Shown here: one piece after another, positions 1 to 7,385 of the stretch | Position numbering within the stretch: the first letter of the stretch is position 1 | How the letters are laid out: every line of letters begins with the position of its first letter | Origin: Actinomycetota bacterium | GTDB lineage: Bacteria > Actinomycetota > Acidimicrobiia > IMCC26256 > PALSA-610 | Reading direction: 5' to 3' | DNA length: 60,732 nucleotides | NCBI GenBank assembly: GCA_005773635.1 | Contig: SXHN01000066.1 | Location: 1-60,732, forward strand | The notes under the pieces: model-generated | Databases searched by the model: none | What the model was told of the DNA's origin: nothing | What the model saw: only the letters and a program-made list of their open reading frames with translations | Program-made: the position numbers and the translations under genes

Positions 1-216
1 AACACTCACACCGTCTTGGGCGTTACGGGTTGCGACTTTGAGGCCACTCACCTGAGCGCGAAGGCTCTGGCTGATCACAAGACCGGCCGCGTCGTCGGCA
101 GCACGGTTGATACGGTAACCCGACGACAGTTTCTCGAGGCTTTTCCCGAGCATGCCGTTGGTAGCGGAAAGGTTGCGGAACGCGTTGAACGCCGCAATGT
201 TCTGGTTAATACGCAT
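1..216 (-). CDS. Flagellin, N-terminal part (cut by window edge)
   Basis: The reverse strand from 216 encodes 72 codons starting MRINQNIAAFNAFRNLS and continuing through SLEKLSSGYRINRAADDAAG, the hallmark N-terminal D0/D1 helix of bacterial flagellin, the extracellular filament subunit. The gene runs off the left edge, so its length and the conserved C-terminal helix cannot be judged. A strong ribosome binding site (GGAGGAG at about 227-233) precedes the ATG by about 10 bases. No chaperone or cap gene is visible here. The family is clear; the gene name (fliC or hag) is a convention, so I leave it blank. Confidence 0.95.
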   Translation of the reverse strand, partial: MRINQNIAAFNAFRNLSATNGMLGKSLEKLSSGYRINRAADDAAGLVISQSLRAQVSGLKVATRNAQDGVSV

Positions 217-405
217 AATTGCGCTGCTCCTCCATGATGGGCGGGCTCATTCATCCATGATCGAACCCGTTCGTGGTGACGACCCCTGATGGGCAATTAC
301 CACTCATTGTGTCGGTACATATGACGCCGACCTGGAGAGCTATTTATTCGGCTCGAGACCAACCCGCCATTGTCGGGCTGGAATTCCAAGGGCAACATCT
401 GAGCA

Positions 406-882
406 TCAACGGACGCGAATCAACTTGGGTCCAATGTGGACAGTTGCAAACTCTTCCACAAAGCCAGCGGAAACATCGAGGTGAATCCACGCGTCGCCCA
501 ATGCGAAGCCATCTCGGGACTCGAAGATCAATACCGTGCGTCTCGGCGTCGGGTCGCACGCAACAGCAACGTTGCGAACCACCCGCACGCGCCGATCCCG
601 GCCAGGAACGCGCATCTCGAGCACAGAATCAATCTCGCCCACCGTGGCAATATCGCAACTCACCCAAACCGACACTGGAATCGCTCGTCCGCCAGGCTGG
701 CGCAGAATCGCACTGCGATCCACCCTGACCTGTATCTCCACCGGGTGAACATCCCGCGGCCCTAGGGACGCACTCGCCCCTCCAAGACTGAGTGCCGCAA
801 TGACGCTCAGCGTGGCACCCACCGCTCGCAGAGTACGTCTGCGGTGTTGCTGTTGTTGTTGAAGTTGCTCAGCATCTCTCAT
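406..882 (-). CDS. Small secreted protein of unknown function
   Basis: A 158-residue protein. I place the start at the ATG at 882 because GGAGGA lies 8 bases upstream; a longer reading frame to 945 has no such site. The N-terminus has a run of glutamines (LQQQQQH), three arginines and then a hydrophobic stretch (about residues 17-37, ending GGASAS) that looks like a signal peptide. The rest is rich in beta-type valine/arginine alternation and holds two cysteines, one in VSCDI and one in VACDP, which could pair outside the cell. I recognise no family. It sits alone between flagellin and the P450 gene. Confidence 0.7.
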   Translation of the reverse strand: MRDAEQLQQQQQHRRRTLRAVGATLSVIAALSLGGASASLGPRDVHPVEIQVRVDRSAILRQPGGRAIPVSVWVSCDIATVGEIDSVLEMRVPGRDRRVRVVRNVAVACDPTPRRTVLIFESRDGFALGDAWIHLDVSAGFVEEFATVHIGPKLIRVR

Positions 883-1020
883 GTTGCCATCCTCCACAGG
901 GTCATTCCAGATGTCACGAGCGTAGATGCCACGAAGCGTGAGCACTGGGATGTCTCACAAGTCGGATATTGACCGAACTTCAAGCATCGCGCCACGTACT
1001 TGTAGAGCGAGCGGACAGTC

Positions 1021-2262
1021 GTGCAAAATCACGACGTGACCCCTCGTGCTCCGCAACACCCATGCCGCGATGACATCGACCTCCTCGATGGCCGCTGGTA
1101 TTCCACCGAGCCCCATGAGACCTGGCACTGGATGCGACAACACGCACCGGTGTATTACGACGCCAATTCCGACACTTGGGCGATCACTCGCTATCACGAC
1201 ATTCTGCGAATCGAAAAGGATCCTGCGACATTTTCGAGCGCGCGGGCGCCGCGACCACACGGTGACCCGCTCCCGATGATGATCTCGATGGACGACCCGC
1301 AACATCAGCGGCGACGTTCGCTGGTAAATCGAGGCTTCACGCCAAAACGCGTGCGAGCCAAAGAATCAGAGATCGTTGCGATTTGCGACATGATCATCGA
1401 TGGCGTGAGCGAGCGAGGTGAGTGCGATTTCGTCTGGGATATCGCGGCGCCGCTCCCGTTGCTGCTCATTGGCGACATGCTTGGGTTTCCCAGGTCGTCA
1501 TTCGACGACTTGCTGCGGTGGAGCGATGACCTCATCCGCGGAACAACCGTTCGCGATGACGAGGCGGCCACGAAAGCGATGATGGCAGCGATCGAATTCC
1601 GCGAATTCCAACTTGCGATCATCGCCGACCGGCGAGCACGCGAGCCACAGACCGACCTCGTCTCTGTACTGTGCCACGCTGAAATCGACGGAGAACACCT
1701 CGACGACGAATCGTTGGTACAAGAAACCCTCCTGATACTTATCGGCGGTGACGAAACATCGCGACACGTGATCACGGGCGGGATGCTGGCCCTGATGCGC
1801 AACCCGGATCAACGCGAGGCGCTGCGCGCCGACCGTTCGCTCATGGACGGCGCAGTCGAGGAAATGCTGCGATGGGTCACTCCCATCAAGAACATGTCGC
1901 GCACTGTTACGCGCGACGTCGAGCTCAATGGACAGACCTTGCGGGAGGGCGATCAACTGATTCTGATGTATCCCTCAGGCAACCGCGACGAAACAGTCTT
2001 CGCTGATCCGTTTCATTTCGACATTTACCGCCACCCGAATCCGCACATGGCTTTCGGATTCGGCACGCATTTCTGCCTTGGCGCGTCCCTCGCCAGGCTC
2101 GAACTGAAAGTCATGTTCAATCGATTACTCGATCGGGTCCCCGACGTTGCGCTTGCCACCGACGAACCGCTTCCCTATCGAAGTTCGAACTTCATCGTTG
2201 GGCCCGAATCAATGCCCGTGAAGTTCACTCCTTCGCCAAGGTCTGGCGCGGTGAACTCTTAG
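1021..2262 (+). CDS. Cytochrome P450, CYP142-like sterol side-chain monooxygenase
   Basis: A 413-residue soluble bacterial P450. The I-helix motif GGDET is at about 242-246, the ExxR pair at E281/R284, and the haem-binding loop FGFGTHFCLG places the thiolate cysteine at C352. The flanking wording (ALPMMI-like PLPMMISMDDP, the tract LLILIGGDET, and the C-terminal ESMPVKFTPSP) closely follows mycobacterial CYP142, which oxidises the terminal C26/27 methyl of cholest-4-en-3-one to the acid. No ferredoxin or reductase lies next to it. The start is a GTG at 1021 without a clear ribosome binding site; GTG at 1036 is an alternative. P450 identity is certain; the sterol assignment rests on recalled similarity. 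Confidence 0.9.
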   Translation: MQNHDVTPRAPQHPCRDDIDLLDGRWYSTEPHETWHWMRQHAPVYYDANSDTWAITRYHDILRIEKDPATFSSARAPRPHGDPLPMMISMDDPQHQRRRSLVNRGFTPKRVRAKESEIVAICDMIIDGVSERGECDFVWDIAAPLPLLLIGDMLGFPRSSFDDLLRWSDDLIRGTTVRDDEAATKAMMAAIEFREFQLAIIADRRAREPQTDLVSVLCHAEIDGEHLDDESLVQETLLILIGGDETSRHVITGGMLALMRNPDQREALRADRSLMDGAVEEMLRWVTPIKNMSRTVTRDVELNGQTLREGDQLILMYPSGNRDETVFADPFHFDIYRHPNPHMAFGFGTHFCLGASLARLELKVMFNRLLDRVPDVALATDEPLPYRSSNFIVGPESMPVKFTPSPRSGAVNS

Positions 2263-2413
2263 CTACGACCCGAAGCCTGGTCGCTTCTCGTCGCGCTTTG
2301 ATTGTTTGGCGGCGCGTTTTTCCTTCAACGACCGCAGTGCATGGTGGCTCAGCAGGCTCTACCTCCGTATGATGTCTGGGTTCGGGGTGTACCGGACTTC
2401 CAAAGGAGTTCCC

Positions 2414-3268
2414 ATGATCCACAGTCGCTTGTTCCCTACCATCGTCGCTTCCGGTGCCTTGGTGTTCGCAGCCTGCGGTTCTGATGCGAAAGTATCGCCG
2501 AAGGCGACTGAGAAACCGTCCGCCTTGATAACGACCACCACCACTGGTGCGCATGACGATGGTGGACATGGCGACGGACATAGCAAAGAGTCAGTCGACG
2601 ACCGCGGCTTTTCAAAACTCGAAAACGGCATGGAACACGGCTACGACTTCCCACAAGCAATTTCGAAAGCCGATCGAATAGTCCTCGCAGAGCAACTCGT
2701 ATTGGCGCGGACCACGGCGTTGCGATACCCGACGGTCAAAGATGCTGTTACAGCCGGGTTGCGCCGCGCAGGGCCGTTCTCTCCCGGTCTCGGAGCGCAC
2801 TACATCGATTACAGCAGCGCCGGCGGCAACGATGGCAGCCCGATGACGAACAACGACATCGAACATCCGCTTGCGTGGATCTACGACGGCAATCACCCAG
2901 ATTCGAGAATTGCGGGCTTGTTTTACACAACCTCGAGCGACGACCCTGAGGGTTTCGCTGGACCGAACGATATTTGGCATGAGCACCGCGATGTGTGCCT
3001 GGTCAACAACGGCAACGAAATTGACACACCGCTCGGCGCCGACCATTCAGCGACCAAACAAGAATGCGACGCGGTCAAAGGCACCTTGCTGAAACAAACC
3101 TCGAAACTATTGCACGTTTGGGTCGTCCCCGGTTACGAAAGCCCCGAGGGTGTGTTTTCACACCTGAGTTCGACGATGACTTGCGACGACGGCACGTACA
3201 ACATGATCCCCGACGTGACGAAAATCGGCACCAGGAAGACACAGTGTCTCGACGGTACCGAGGGCTAA
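2414..3268 (+). CDS. Histidine-rich lipoprotein of unknown function
   Basis: A 284-residue predicted lipoprotein. The ATG at 2414 is chosen because AAGGAG lies just upstream (2403-2408) and the protein then begins with a signal peptide ending in the lipobox VFAAC, so the mature protein would be anchored by its lipidated cysteine. A low-complexity linker rich in Thr, His, Asp and Gly (GAHDDGGHGDGHS) follows, which could bind divalent metal. The globular part has conserved-looking segments (GLGAHYIDY, GPNDIWHEHRDVC) and several cysteines. I believe similar proteins exist in other actinobacteria, but I know of no function. It stands alone between the P450 gene and a convergent AIM24 gene. Confidence 0.7.
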   Translation: MIHSRLFPTIVASGALVFAACGSDAKVSPKATEKPSALITTTTTGAHDDGGHGDGHSKESVDDRGFSKLENGMEHGYDFPQAISKADRIVLAEQLVLARTTALRYPTVKDAVTAGLRRAGPFSPGLGAHYIDYSSAGGNDGSPMTNNDIEHPLAWIYDGNHPDSRIAGLFYTTSSDDPEGFAGPNDIWHEHRDVCLVNNGNEIDTPLGADHSATKQECDAVKGTLLKQTSKLLHVWVVPGYESPEGVFSHLSSTMTCDDGTYNMIPDVTKIGTRKTQCLDGTEG

Positions 3269-3310
3269 GGCGCAATCGGCTTGTAGTCGCTACCGAGAAA
3301 CGATCGCCGG

Positions 3311-4036
3311 TTAGCCGCGACCCAATAGTCCACCGACGATGCCACCGCCCGCACCAGAATTTCCTGTCCCAATTGCAGCGCCGAGCCACGAAACCAATTC
3401 ATTTGGGTTTCGGGTCTGTGTGTAGACCTCGCCCGGCCCGGTGAAATCAAATACAAACCCTTCGCCGCTCTTGAACGTTTGCACGAGCCCACCAGTGACC
3501 TTGCGAATTGCCATCTGAATCGTGTCTTGGTACGCGACCATGTGGCCTGTATCGACGGTGATGGTTTCACCTTGTGCGAGCGTCCATTTGTCAAGGGCGC
3601 CGTAACAGCCAAGCACGACTTCACCGGCGCCAGACGCCCGCACGACGAAGCCTCCTTCCGAGCCAAAAAGATTCTTGAACCCACCCCACTTGGTATCGAG
3701 TTCGACGGTCGCGGGCGACGCCAGCCATGAGCCCTTCGAAATCACCCATGATGCTCCCGGTTGAATCACCACGTTGATGAGGTCGCCCGGAAGCCGAGCC
3801 GCAACATCAACCCAACCTCCTTGTGCTGGAGCGTGATAAGTGGTCACAAAGAACGATTCGCCGCCCACTGCAGCGCGTTTCAGCGACTTCATCACTCCCC
3901 CTTCGGCTTTTGCCGAAAGCGTGACGCCGGCCGACATCGCCATCATGGCCCCGGCCTCAACACGGGCACTTTCACTCCCCACCAAATTCAGGCGCGCAAC
4001 TCCAAACGACGGGCCTTGACGCGTGACGATCTCCAT
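3311..4036 (-). CDS. AIM24/TIGR00266-family protein
   Basis: A 241-residue all-beta protein of the AIM24 (DUF124, TIGR00266) family. Recognisable parts are ESARVEAGAMMAMSAGVTL near the N-terminus, GESFFVTTY, the repeated Gly-rich turns, and a Gly-rich C-terminal tail (GTGNSGAGGGIVGGLLGRG) typical of the bacterial proteins. The biochemical role of the family is not known; some members are linked to membranes. The ATG at 4036 is preferred over an upstream in-frame ATG at 4096 because GAGGAGAGA sits at 4041-4049. It follows pilC on the same strand with a 92-base gap, so it may be co-transcribed. Confidence 0.85.
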   Translation of the reverse strand: MEIVTRQGPSFGVARLNLVGSESARVEAGAMMAMSAGVTLSAKAEGGVMKSLKRAAVGGESFFVTTYHAPAQGGWVDVAARLPGDLINVVIQPGASWVISKGSWLASPATVELDTKWGGFKNLFGSEGGFVVRASGAGEVVLGCYGALDKWTLAQGETITVDTGHMVAYQDTIQMAIRKVTGGLVQTFKSGEGFVFDFTGPGEVYTQTRNPNELVSWLGAAIGTGNSGAGGGIVGGLLGRG

Positions 4037-4128
4037 TGAATCTCTCCTCAAATGCGTACGCGCAGCGCGCACGCCGACGAACGTAGCAGCGCCCAATGCC
4101 GACGCAAAGACACGTGCGCTGCGCGGTT

Positions 4129-5355
4129 CTACTGGATCAACTTGATGATGTTGAACATCGGTAGATAGAGCGAGATCACCATTCCACCGACCGCCGCACC
4201 CATCACGACGATGAGTAACGGTTCGATTAACGAAGTCAGTGCAGCGACCGTCGCTTCGATTTCCTGATCGTAAAAGTCGGCGATCTTGTCGAGCATCTCG
4301 TCGACGGCGCCGGTTTCTTCACCGACGGCCATCATCTGGGTGACCATCGGAGGAAAGACAGGGTGCTGCTCCAAACGCTGCGCCAGCGGCTCACCTTGCT
4401 TCACTGCGGTCTGTGCGTCGCGCACCGCTTTCGCTACAACAGAGTTGCCCGAGGTGTCTGCGACAATGTCGAGCGACTCAAGAATTGGTACACCTGAGCG
4501 CACCAAAGCCGCGAGCGTGCGCGAAAACCGGGCGAGCGCGGTTTTGCGTACAAGTGGTCCAAACACCGGCGCCCGAAGTTTGATGGCATCCCACTTCTCG
4601 CGGCCAGAGTCTGTGTTGATCCAACGACGAAACCCGACAACGGCTCCGATTTCGACACCAAACATCACGTACCAAAAGTTGCGGACGAACGTAGACACGT
4701 TGATGAGAAACTGAGTTGGTGCCGGGAGTTCGCCACCAAGCTGTGTGTAGAGATCCTTGAACATCGGAATCACGAACAGCAACATCGCCGTTACGATTCC
4801 AATAACGAGTACTGCAACAACAACCGGATAGGTCATCGCGGATCGAACCTTGCGACGCAATTCCACTTGCTTTTCAATGGTTTCGGCGAGCCTCAGCAAT
4901 ACCTCATCGAGCGACCCTCCGACCTCGCCAGCCTTGACCATCGAGACGTACAAACGATTGAACGTTTTCGGGTGTTTTCCCAACGCAACCGAGAGGCTCG
5001 ACCCAGTTTCCACATCGGTGCGAACCTGCGTGATCACCGAAGCCAACAACTTGTTCTCAGTCTGATCACCCAAGATGTACAACGCACGCAACAACGACAA
5101 ACCAGAATTGATCATCGTCGCAAACTGGCGGGAAAATACCGCGACGTCTTTCAGTTTCGTTTTCGACCGACTGAGCCCCGGAATCTTGACGTCTTTCGAC
5201 AACGTCTCGGATTTCTGCGCAGTTATGTCGATCGGCGTGTAGCCCATCGACCGGAGCTTGGCAACGAGTAACTGCTCATTGTCGGCCTCAAGGCTGCCTT
5301 CAACCAGGCGTCCGCTCTTTTCTCGGACCTTGTACGCATAAGTAGTCGAACTCAT
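4129..5355 (-). CDS. pilC: Type IV pilus / type II secretion inner-membrane platform protein PilC/GspF
   Basis: A 408-residue platform protein that anchors the assembly and retraction ATPases of type IV pilus-like machines in the cytoplasmic membrane. It has two T2SSF domains (roughly residues 65-190 and 270-395), each with the family pattern (FSRQFATMINSGLSLLRAL; FSRTLAALVRSGVPILESL) and adjoining membrane helices such as PVVVAVLVIGIVTAMLLFVI and the C-terminal EPLLIVVMGAAVGGMVISL. The N-terminal motif TYAYKVREKSGRLVEGSL is also typical. It lies downstream of pilT on the same strand. Its start region is duplicated twice upstream (see the 5332-5503 repeat), so translation probably depends on coupling from short leader frames. 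Confidence 0.93.
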   Translation of the reverse strand: MSSTTYAYKVREKSGRLVEGSLEADNEQLLVAKLRSMGYTPIDITAQKSETLSKDVKIPGLSRSKTKLKDVAVFSRQFATMINSGLSLLRALYILGDQTENKLLASVITQVRTDVETGSSLSVALGKHPKTFNRLYVSMVKAGEVGGSLDEVLLRLAETIEKQVELRRKVRSAMTYPVVVAVLVIGIVTAMLLFVIPMFKDLYTQLGGELPAPTQFLINVSTFVRNFWYVMFGVEIGAVVGFRRWINTDSGREKWDAIKLRAPVFGPLVRKTALARFSRTLAALVRSGVPILESLDIVADTSGNSVVAKAVRDAQTAVKQGEPLAQRLEQHPVFPPMVTQMMAVGEETGAVDEMLDKIADFYDQEIEATVAALTSLIEPLLIVVMGAAVGGMVISLYLPMFNIIKLIQ

Positions 5356-5429
5356 AATGATCGATCGCCTCTCACATTTGCGTCGGGAGCCCCAACCCGA
5401 CGCCGGTACGCATAAGTAGTCGAACTCAT
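5352..5429 (-). CDS. Leader micro-ORF 2 before pilC (25 codons)
   Basis: Identical peptide to leader 1, starting at 5429 in the second 74-base copy. Its TGA stop (5354-5352) overlaps the pilC ATG (5355-5353) as ATGA, the standard geometry for termination-reinitiation coupling. The only ribosome-binding-like sequence in the copy is GAGAGG about 10-15 bases before each start. Coupling of the two leaders and pilC is inferred from the overlaps. Confidence 0.5.
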   Translation of the reverse strand: MSSTTYAYRRRVGAPDANVRGDRSL

Positions 5430-5503
5430 AATGATCGATCGCCTCTCACATTTGCGTCGGGAGCCCCAACCCGACGCCGGTACGCATAAGTAGTCGAACT
5501 CAT
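5426..5503 (-). CDS. Leader micro-ORF 1 before pilC (25 codons)
   Basis: Reverse-strand ATG at 5503, 12 bases after the pilT stop and preceded by the Shine-Dalgarno-like AAGGAAG that lies across the pilT end. It encodes MSSTTYAYRRRVGAPDAN and seven more residues, sharing its first eight with PilC. Its TGA stop overlaps the ATG of the next copy as ATGA. It is probably the original pilC start left behind by the duplication. Whether the peptide itself matters is unknown; a role in translational coupling is inferred. Confidence 0.5.
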   Translation of the reverse strand: MSSTTYAYRRRVGAPDANVRGDRSL

Positions 5504-5515
5504 CTTTGGCCTTCC

Positions 5516-7066
5516 TTAGCCAGCTAGCAATCGGCGGAAATCTTCTTCGTTGGCGCAACGCTCTTTCGCGGCGTCGAGGCTGATGCGCCCGGCCTTTACT
5601 AACTGGGCGAGAGACATATCCATCGTCACCATGCCGTACTTCCCGCCGGCTTGCAGCATGGAGTAGATCTGGTGCACCTTGCCTTCACGAATCAAGTTGC
5701 GGATCGCGGGGGTCGCGACCAACACTTCACACACCACCGCGCGCCCCTGAGCATCCGGCGTGGGAACAAGTTGTTGGGTCACGATGCCTTGCAAGCTCGC
5801 AGCCAACTGCACCCGAATCTGTTGCTGCTGATGCGCGGGAAATACGTCGATCACACGGTCGATCGATTGTGGCGCGTCTTGAGTATGCAACGTCGCGAAC
5901 ACAAGGTGCCCGGTTTCTGCGGCCGTCAATGCCGTTGAAATCGTTTCGAGATCGCGCATTTCGCCGACCAGAATCACATCCGGGTCCTGACGCAAAACAT
6001 GCTTCAGCGCCTTCGCAAACGAGTGCGTATCCTCACCGACCTCGCGCTGATTTACAAGTGCTCGTTTATGTTGATGCAAGAACTCAATCGGGTCTTCGAC
6101 CGTCATGATGTGCACGGCTTTCTCGCGATTCACGATGTCAACCAAGCTCGCGAGCGTGGTGCTCTTACCGCTTCCAGTCGGGCCGGTAACAAGCACGAGC
6201 CCGCGCGGTAAGTGTGCAAATTGCCGCACCGACGCTGGGATTCCAAGCTGATCGAACTCAACAATCTCGTACGGGATTGCACGCATCACCGCACCGACAG
6301 AATCCCGTTGCAGAAAAAGATTCAGCCGAAACCGACTACGTCCCGGCAACGTGTAACTCGTGTCGAGTTCGAGCTCAGTCTCAAATTTTTCGCGTTGTTT
6401 CTGCGAGATGATCGAGTACACCATTTGGCGAATCTGACTGCCATTCAACACCGGCATGTCGCTTTGCACGAGCAATTCACCGTGCACACGAATCACGGGA
6501 TGAGTCCCAGCACTGAGGTGGAGGTCGGAGCCGCGCATTTCAATCACTCGTTCAAGCAGGTCATTGACGTGCACATCGTCTGGGCCCATGCCGCGGCCAA
6601 GTTCCGGCGGACCTTCGATCGAGTTGGGATCAGCACCGTAAATCATCGCAATGGCGCGCTCGAGTTCGCCACGGTCGGCAACCGCAGCAACTACTTCATA
6701 TCCAGTGGCGCGCCCAACTTCTTGCACGGCAATGTCGTCACCGGGCTCGGCGAATGCAACGATCAAACGCGGCCCGTCGAAGTCGACTGCCAGCGCGCAA
6801 TGAACGCGGGCTATATCGGCTGGAATCACTGTCGCCGCGTCATGATTGAGGGGCGTCTCATGAAAGTCGACGAATTGCACGCCCAGACTCTCTGCCAACG
6901 CAGCGGTCACATCCTTGGCGGCGACCAGGCCCTTATTGAGCAACACGGCGGGCAATGGCTTTCCGAGTGCTTGGGCTTCCGCAATTGCCTCTTCAAGCGC
7001 GGCGCGACTGAGAACATGGCGGTCCACGAGCGTCTCGCCGAACCGACGTGCTTGTTGTGCCAACAC
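5516..7066 (-). CDS. pilT: PilT-type retraction ATPase with N-terminal MshEN-like domain
   Basis: A 516-residue secretion/pilus ATPase. Residues about 1-150 resemble the MshEN (T2SSE N-terminal) domain, with the motif RFGETLVDRHVLSRAALEEA at 8-27, a fold that binds cyclic di-GMP in some relatives. Residues about 160-516 are a complete PilT: Walker A GPTGSGKST at 295-303, Asp box MTVEDPIE near 321, Walker B with GEMRDLET near 369, His box HLVFATLHT near 387, and AIRNLIREGK and GMVTMDMSL near the C-terminus. Standard PilT is about 345 residues, so the front domain is an addition. GTG start at 7066 with AAGGAG eight bases upstream. It pairs with pilC; no pilB or pilin gene is in the window. Confidence 0.92.
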   Translation of the reverse strand: MLAQQARRFGETLVDRHVLSRAALEEAIAEAQALGKPLPAVLLNKGLVAAKDVTAALAESLGVQFVDFHETPLNHDAATVIPADIARVHCALAVDFDGPRLIVAFAEPGDDIAVQEVGRATGYEVVAAVADRGELERAIAMIYGADPNSIEGPPELGRGMGPDDVHVNDLLERVIEMRGSDLHLSAGTHPVIRVHGELLVQSDMPVLNGSQIRQMVYSIISQKQREKFETELELDTSYTLPGRSRFRLNLFLQRDSVGAVMRAIPYEIVEFDQLGIPASVRQFAHLPRGLVLVTGPTGSGKSTTLASLVDIVNREKAVHIMTVEDPIEFLHQHKRALVNQREVGEDTHSFAKALKHVLRQDPDVILVGEMRDLETISTALTAAETGHLVFATLHTQDAPQSIDRVIDVFPAHQQQQIRVQLAASLQGIVTQQLVPTPDAQGRAVVCEVLVATPAIRNLIREGKVHQIYSMLQAGGKYGMVTMDMSLAQLVKAGRISLDAAKERCANEEDFRRLLAG

Positions 7067-7144
7067 GAGCCGAACTCCTTCTCCCCCGCGGTCACAATTT
7101 TGTATACCGCTCCCCTGCTATCGGCGTGGCGGCCGCCACAACTT

Positions 7145-7252
7145 GAAGAACCCAGGTAACTACCTCCTAACCCTCCGGGCTATCTCCTCGTGATCCCTCC
7201 TGGCTCATGCTGTTGATATGCAACATTGGGTCGGATCAACAGGAGGTGCACC
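7145..7252 (+). other. Leader of the micro-ORF transcript with repeated CCTCC motifs
   Basis: Between the pilT start and the micro-ORF the + strand carries four pyrimidine motifs able to pair with a Shine-Dalgarno sequence: CCTCC at about 7163, 7172, 7185 and 7196. They precede the AGGAGG at 7241-7246. A 7-bp inverted repeat TGTTGAT (7210-7216) / ATCAACA (7235-7241) brings structure right up to the ribosome binding site. A regulatory-RNA role is inference; no clear sigma-70 promoter was found on this strand. Confidence 0.35.
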
Positions 7253-7285
7253 ATGAACCGTCGTCGTGGAAGTCGCTGGAGCTAA
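7253..7285 (+). CDS. Ten-residue micro-ORF MNRRRGSRWS
   Basis: ATG at 7253, TAA at 7283-7285, encoding ten residues of which four are arginine. It has a near-ideal ribosome binding site (CAGGAGG, six bases before the ATG), and an intrinsic terminator begins 22 bases after the stop. No gene lies downstream on this strand, so it is not a classical attenuation leader. It could be a micropeptide, the decoy ORF of a small RNA, or a chance reading frame; the combined signals make chance less likely. Confidence 0.45.
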   Translation: MNRRRGSRWS

Positions 7286-7307
7286 TGCCCCACGCAATCA
7301 GAGAAAT

Positions 7308-7332
7308 CCCCGCCTTCACGGCGGGGTTTTTT
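7308..7332 (+). terminator. Intrinsic terminator after the micro-ORF
   Basis: Stem CCCCGCC (7308-7314), five-base loop, GGCGGGG (7320-7326) and six T residues (7327-7332). The T tract follows on the + strand, so it ends the micro-ORF transcript; the reverse direction (end of aat) has only a weak T-rich tail. Confidence 0.85.
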
Positions 7333-7385
7333 CGTTGGAGGACCATTACAACCCTCCGCAATAGGCGTCGTGGCAACGAATTCGA

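Larger units (their letters stand above)
5332..5503. repeat. 74-bp tandem repeat duplicating the pilC start region (2.3 copies)
   Basis: Two full copies (5332-5405, 5406-5479) and a partial 24-base copy (5480-5503) of a 74-base unit. Each copy holds the first eight codons of pilC (MSSTTYAY on the reverse strand). The two full units also carry a 22-base hairpin, CGTCGGG-8 nt-CCCGACG, at 5381-5402 and 5455-5476. Because 74 is not a multiple of three, each duplicated start opens a different frame from the next. Confidence 0.95.

Noticed and set aside
16-237. Forward 73-codon frame at the left edge
   Set aside because: It is antisense to the flagellin N-terminus, which has a perfect family match and a strong ribosome binding site.
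301-350. Sigma-28-like promoter of flagellin (TAAA at 343-346 on the reverse strand)
   Set aside because: The -10 at the right distance reads GCGTCATA, a poor match to GCCGATAA; too weak to call.
5332-5503. CRISPR-like array
   Set aside because: The repeats are directly tandem without unique spacers and contain the pilC start; the arrays at 25003 and 44307 have only two copies, so none is CRISPR.
6212-7159. 315-codon forward frame opposite pilT
   Set aside because: Shadow of a fully supported PilT sequence.
7081-7200. Cyclic di-GMP riboswitch upstream of pilT
   Set aside because: The reverse strand lacks the conserved GEMM core; only GGAGG-rich sequence is present.
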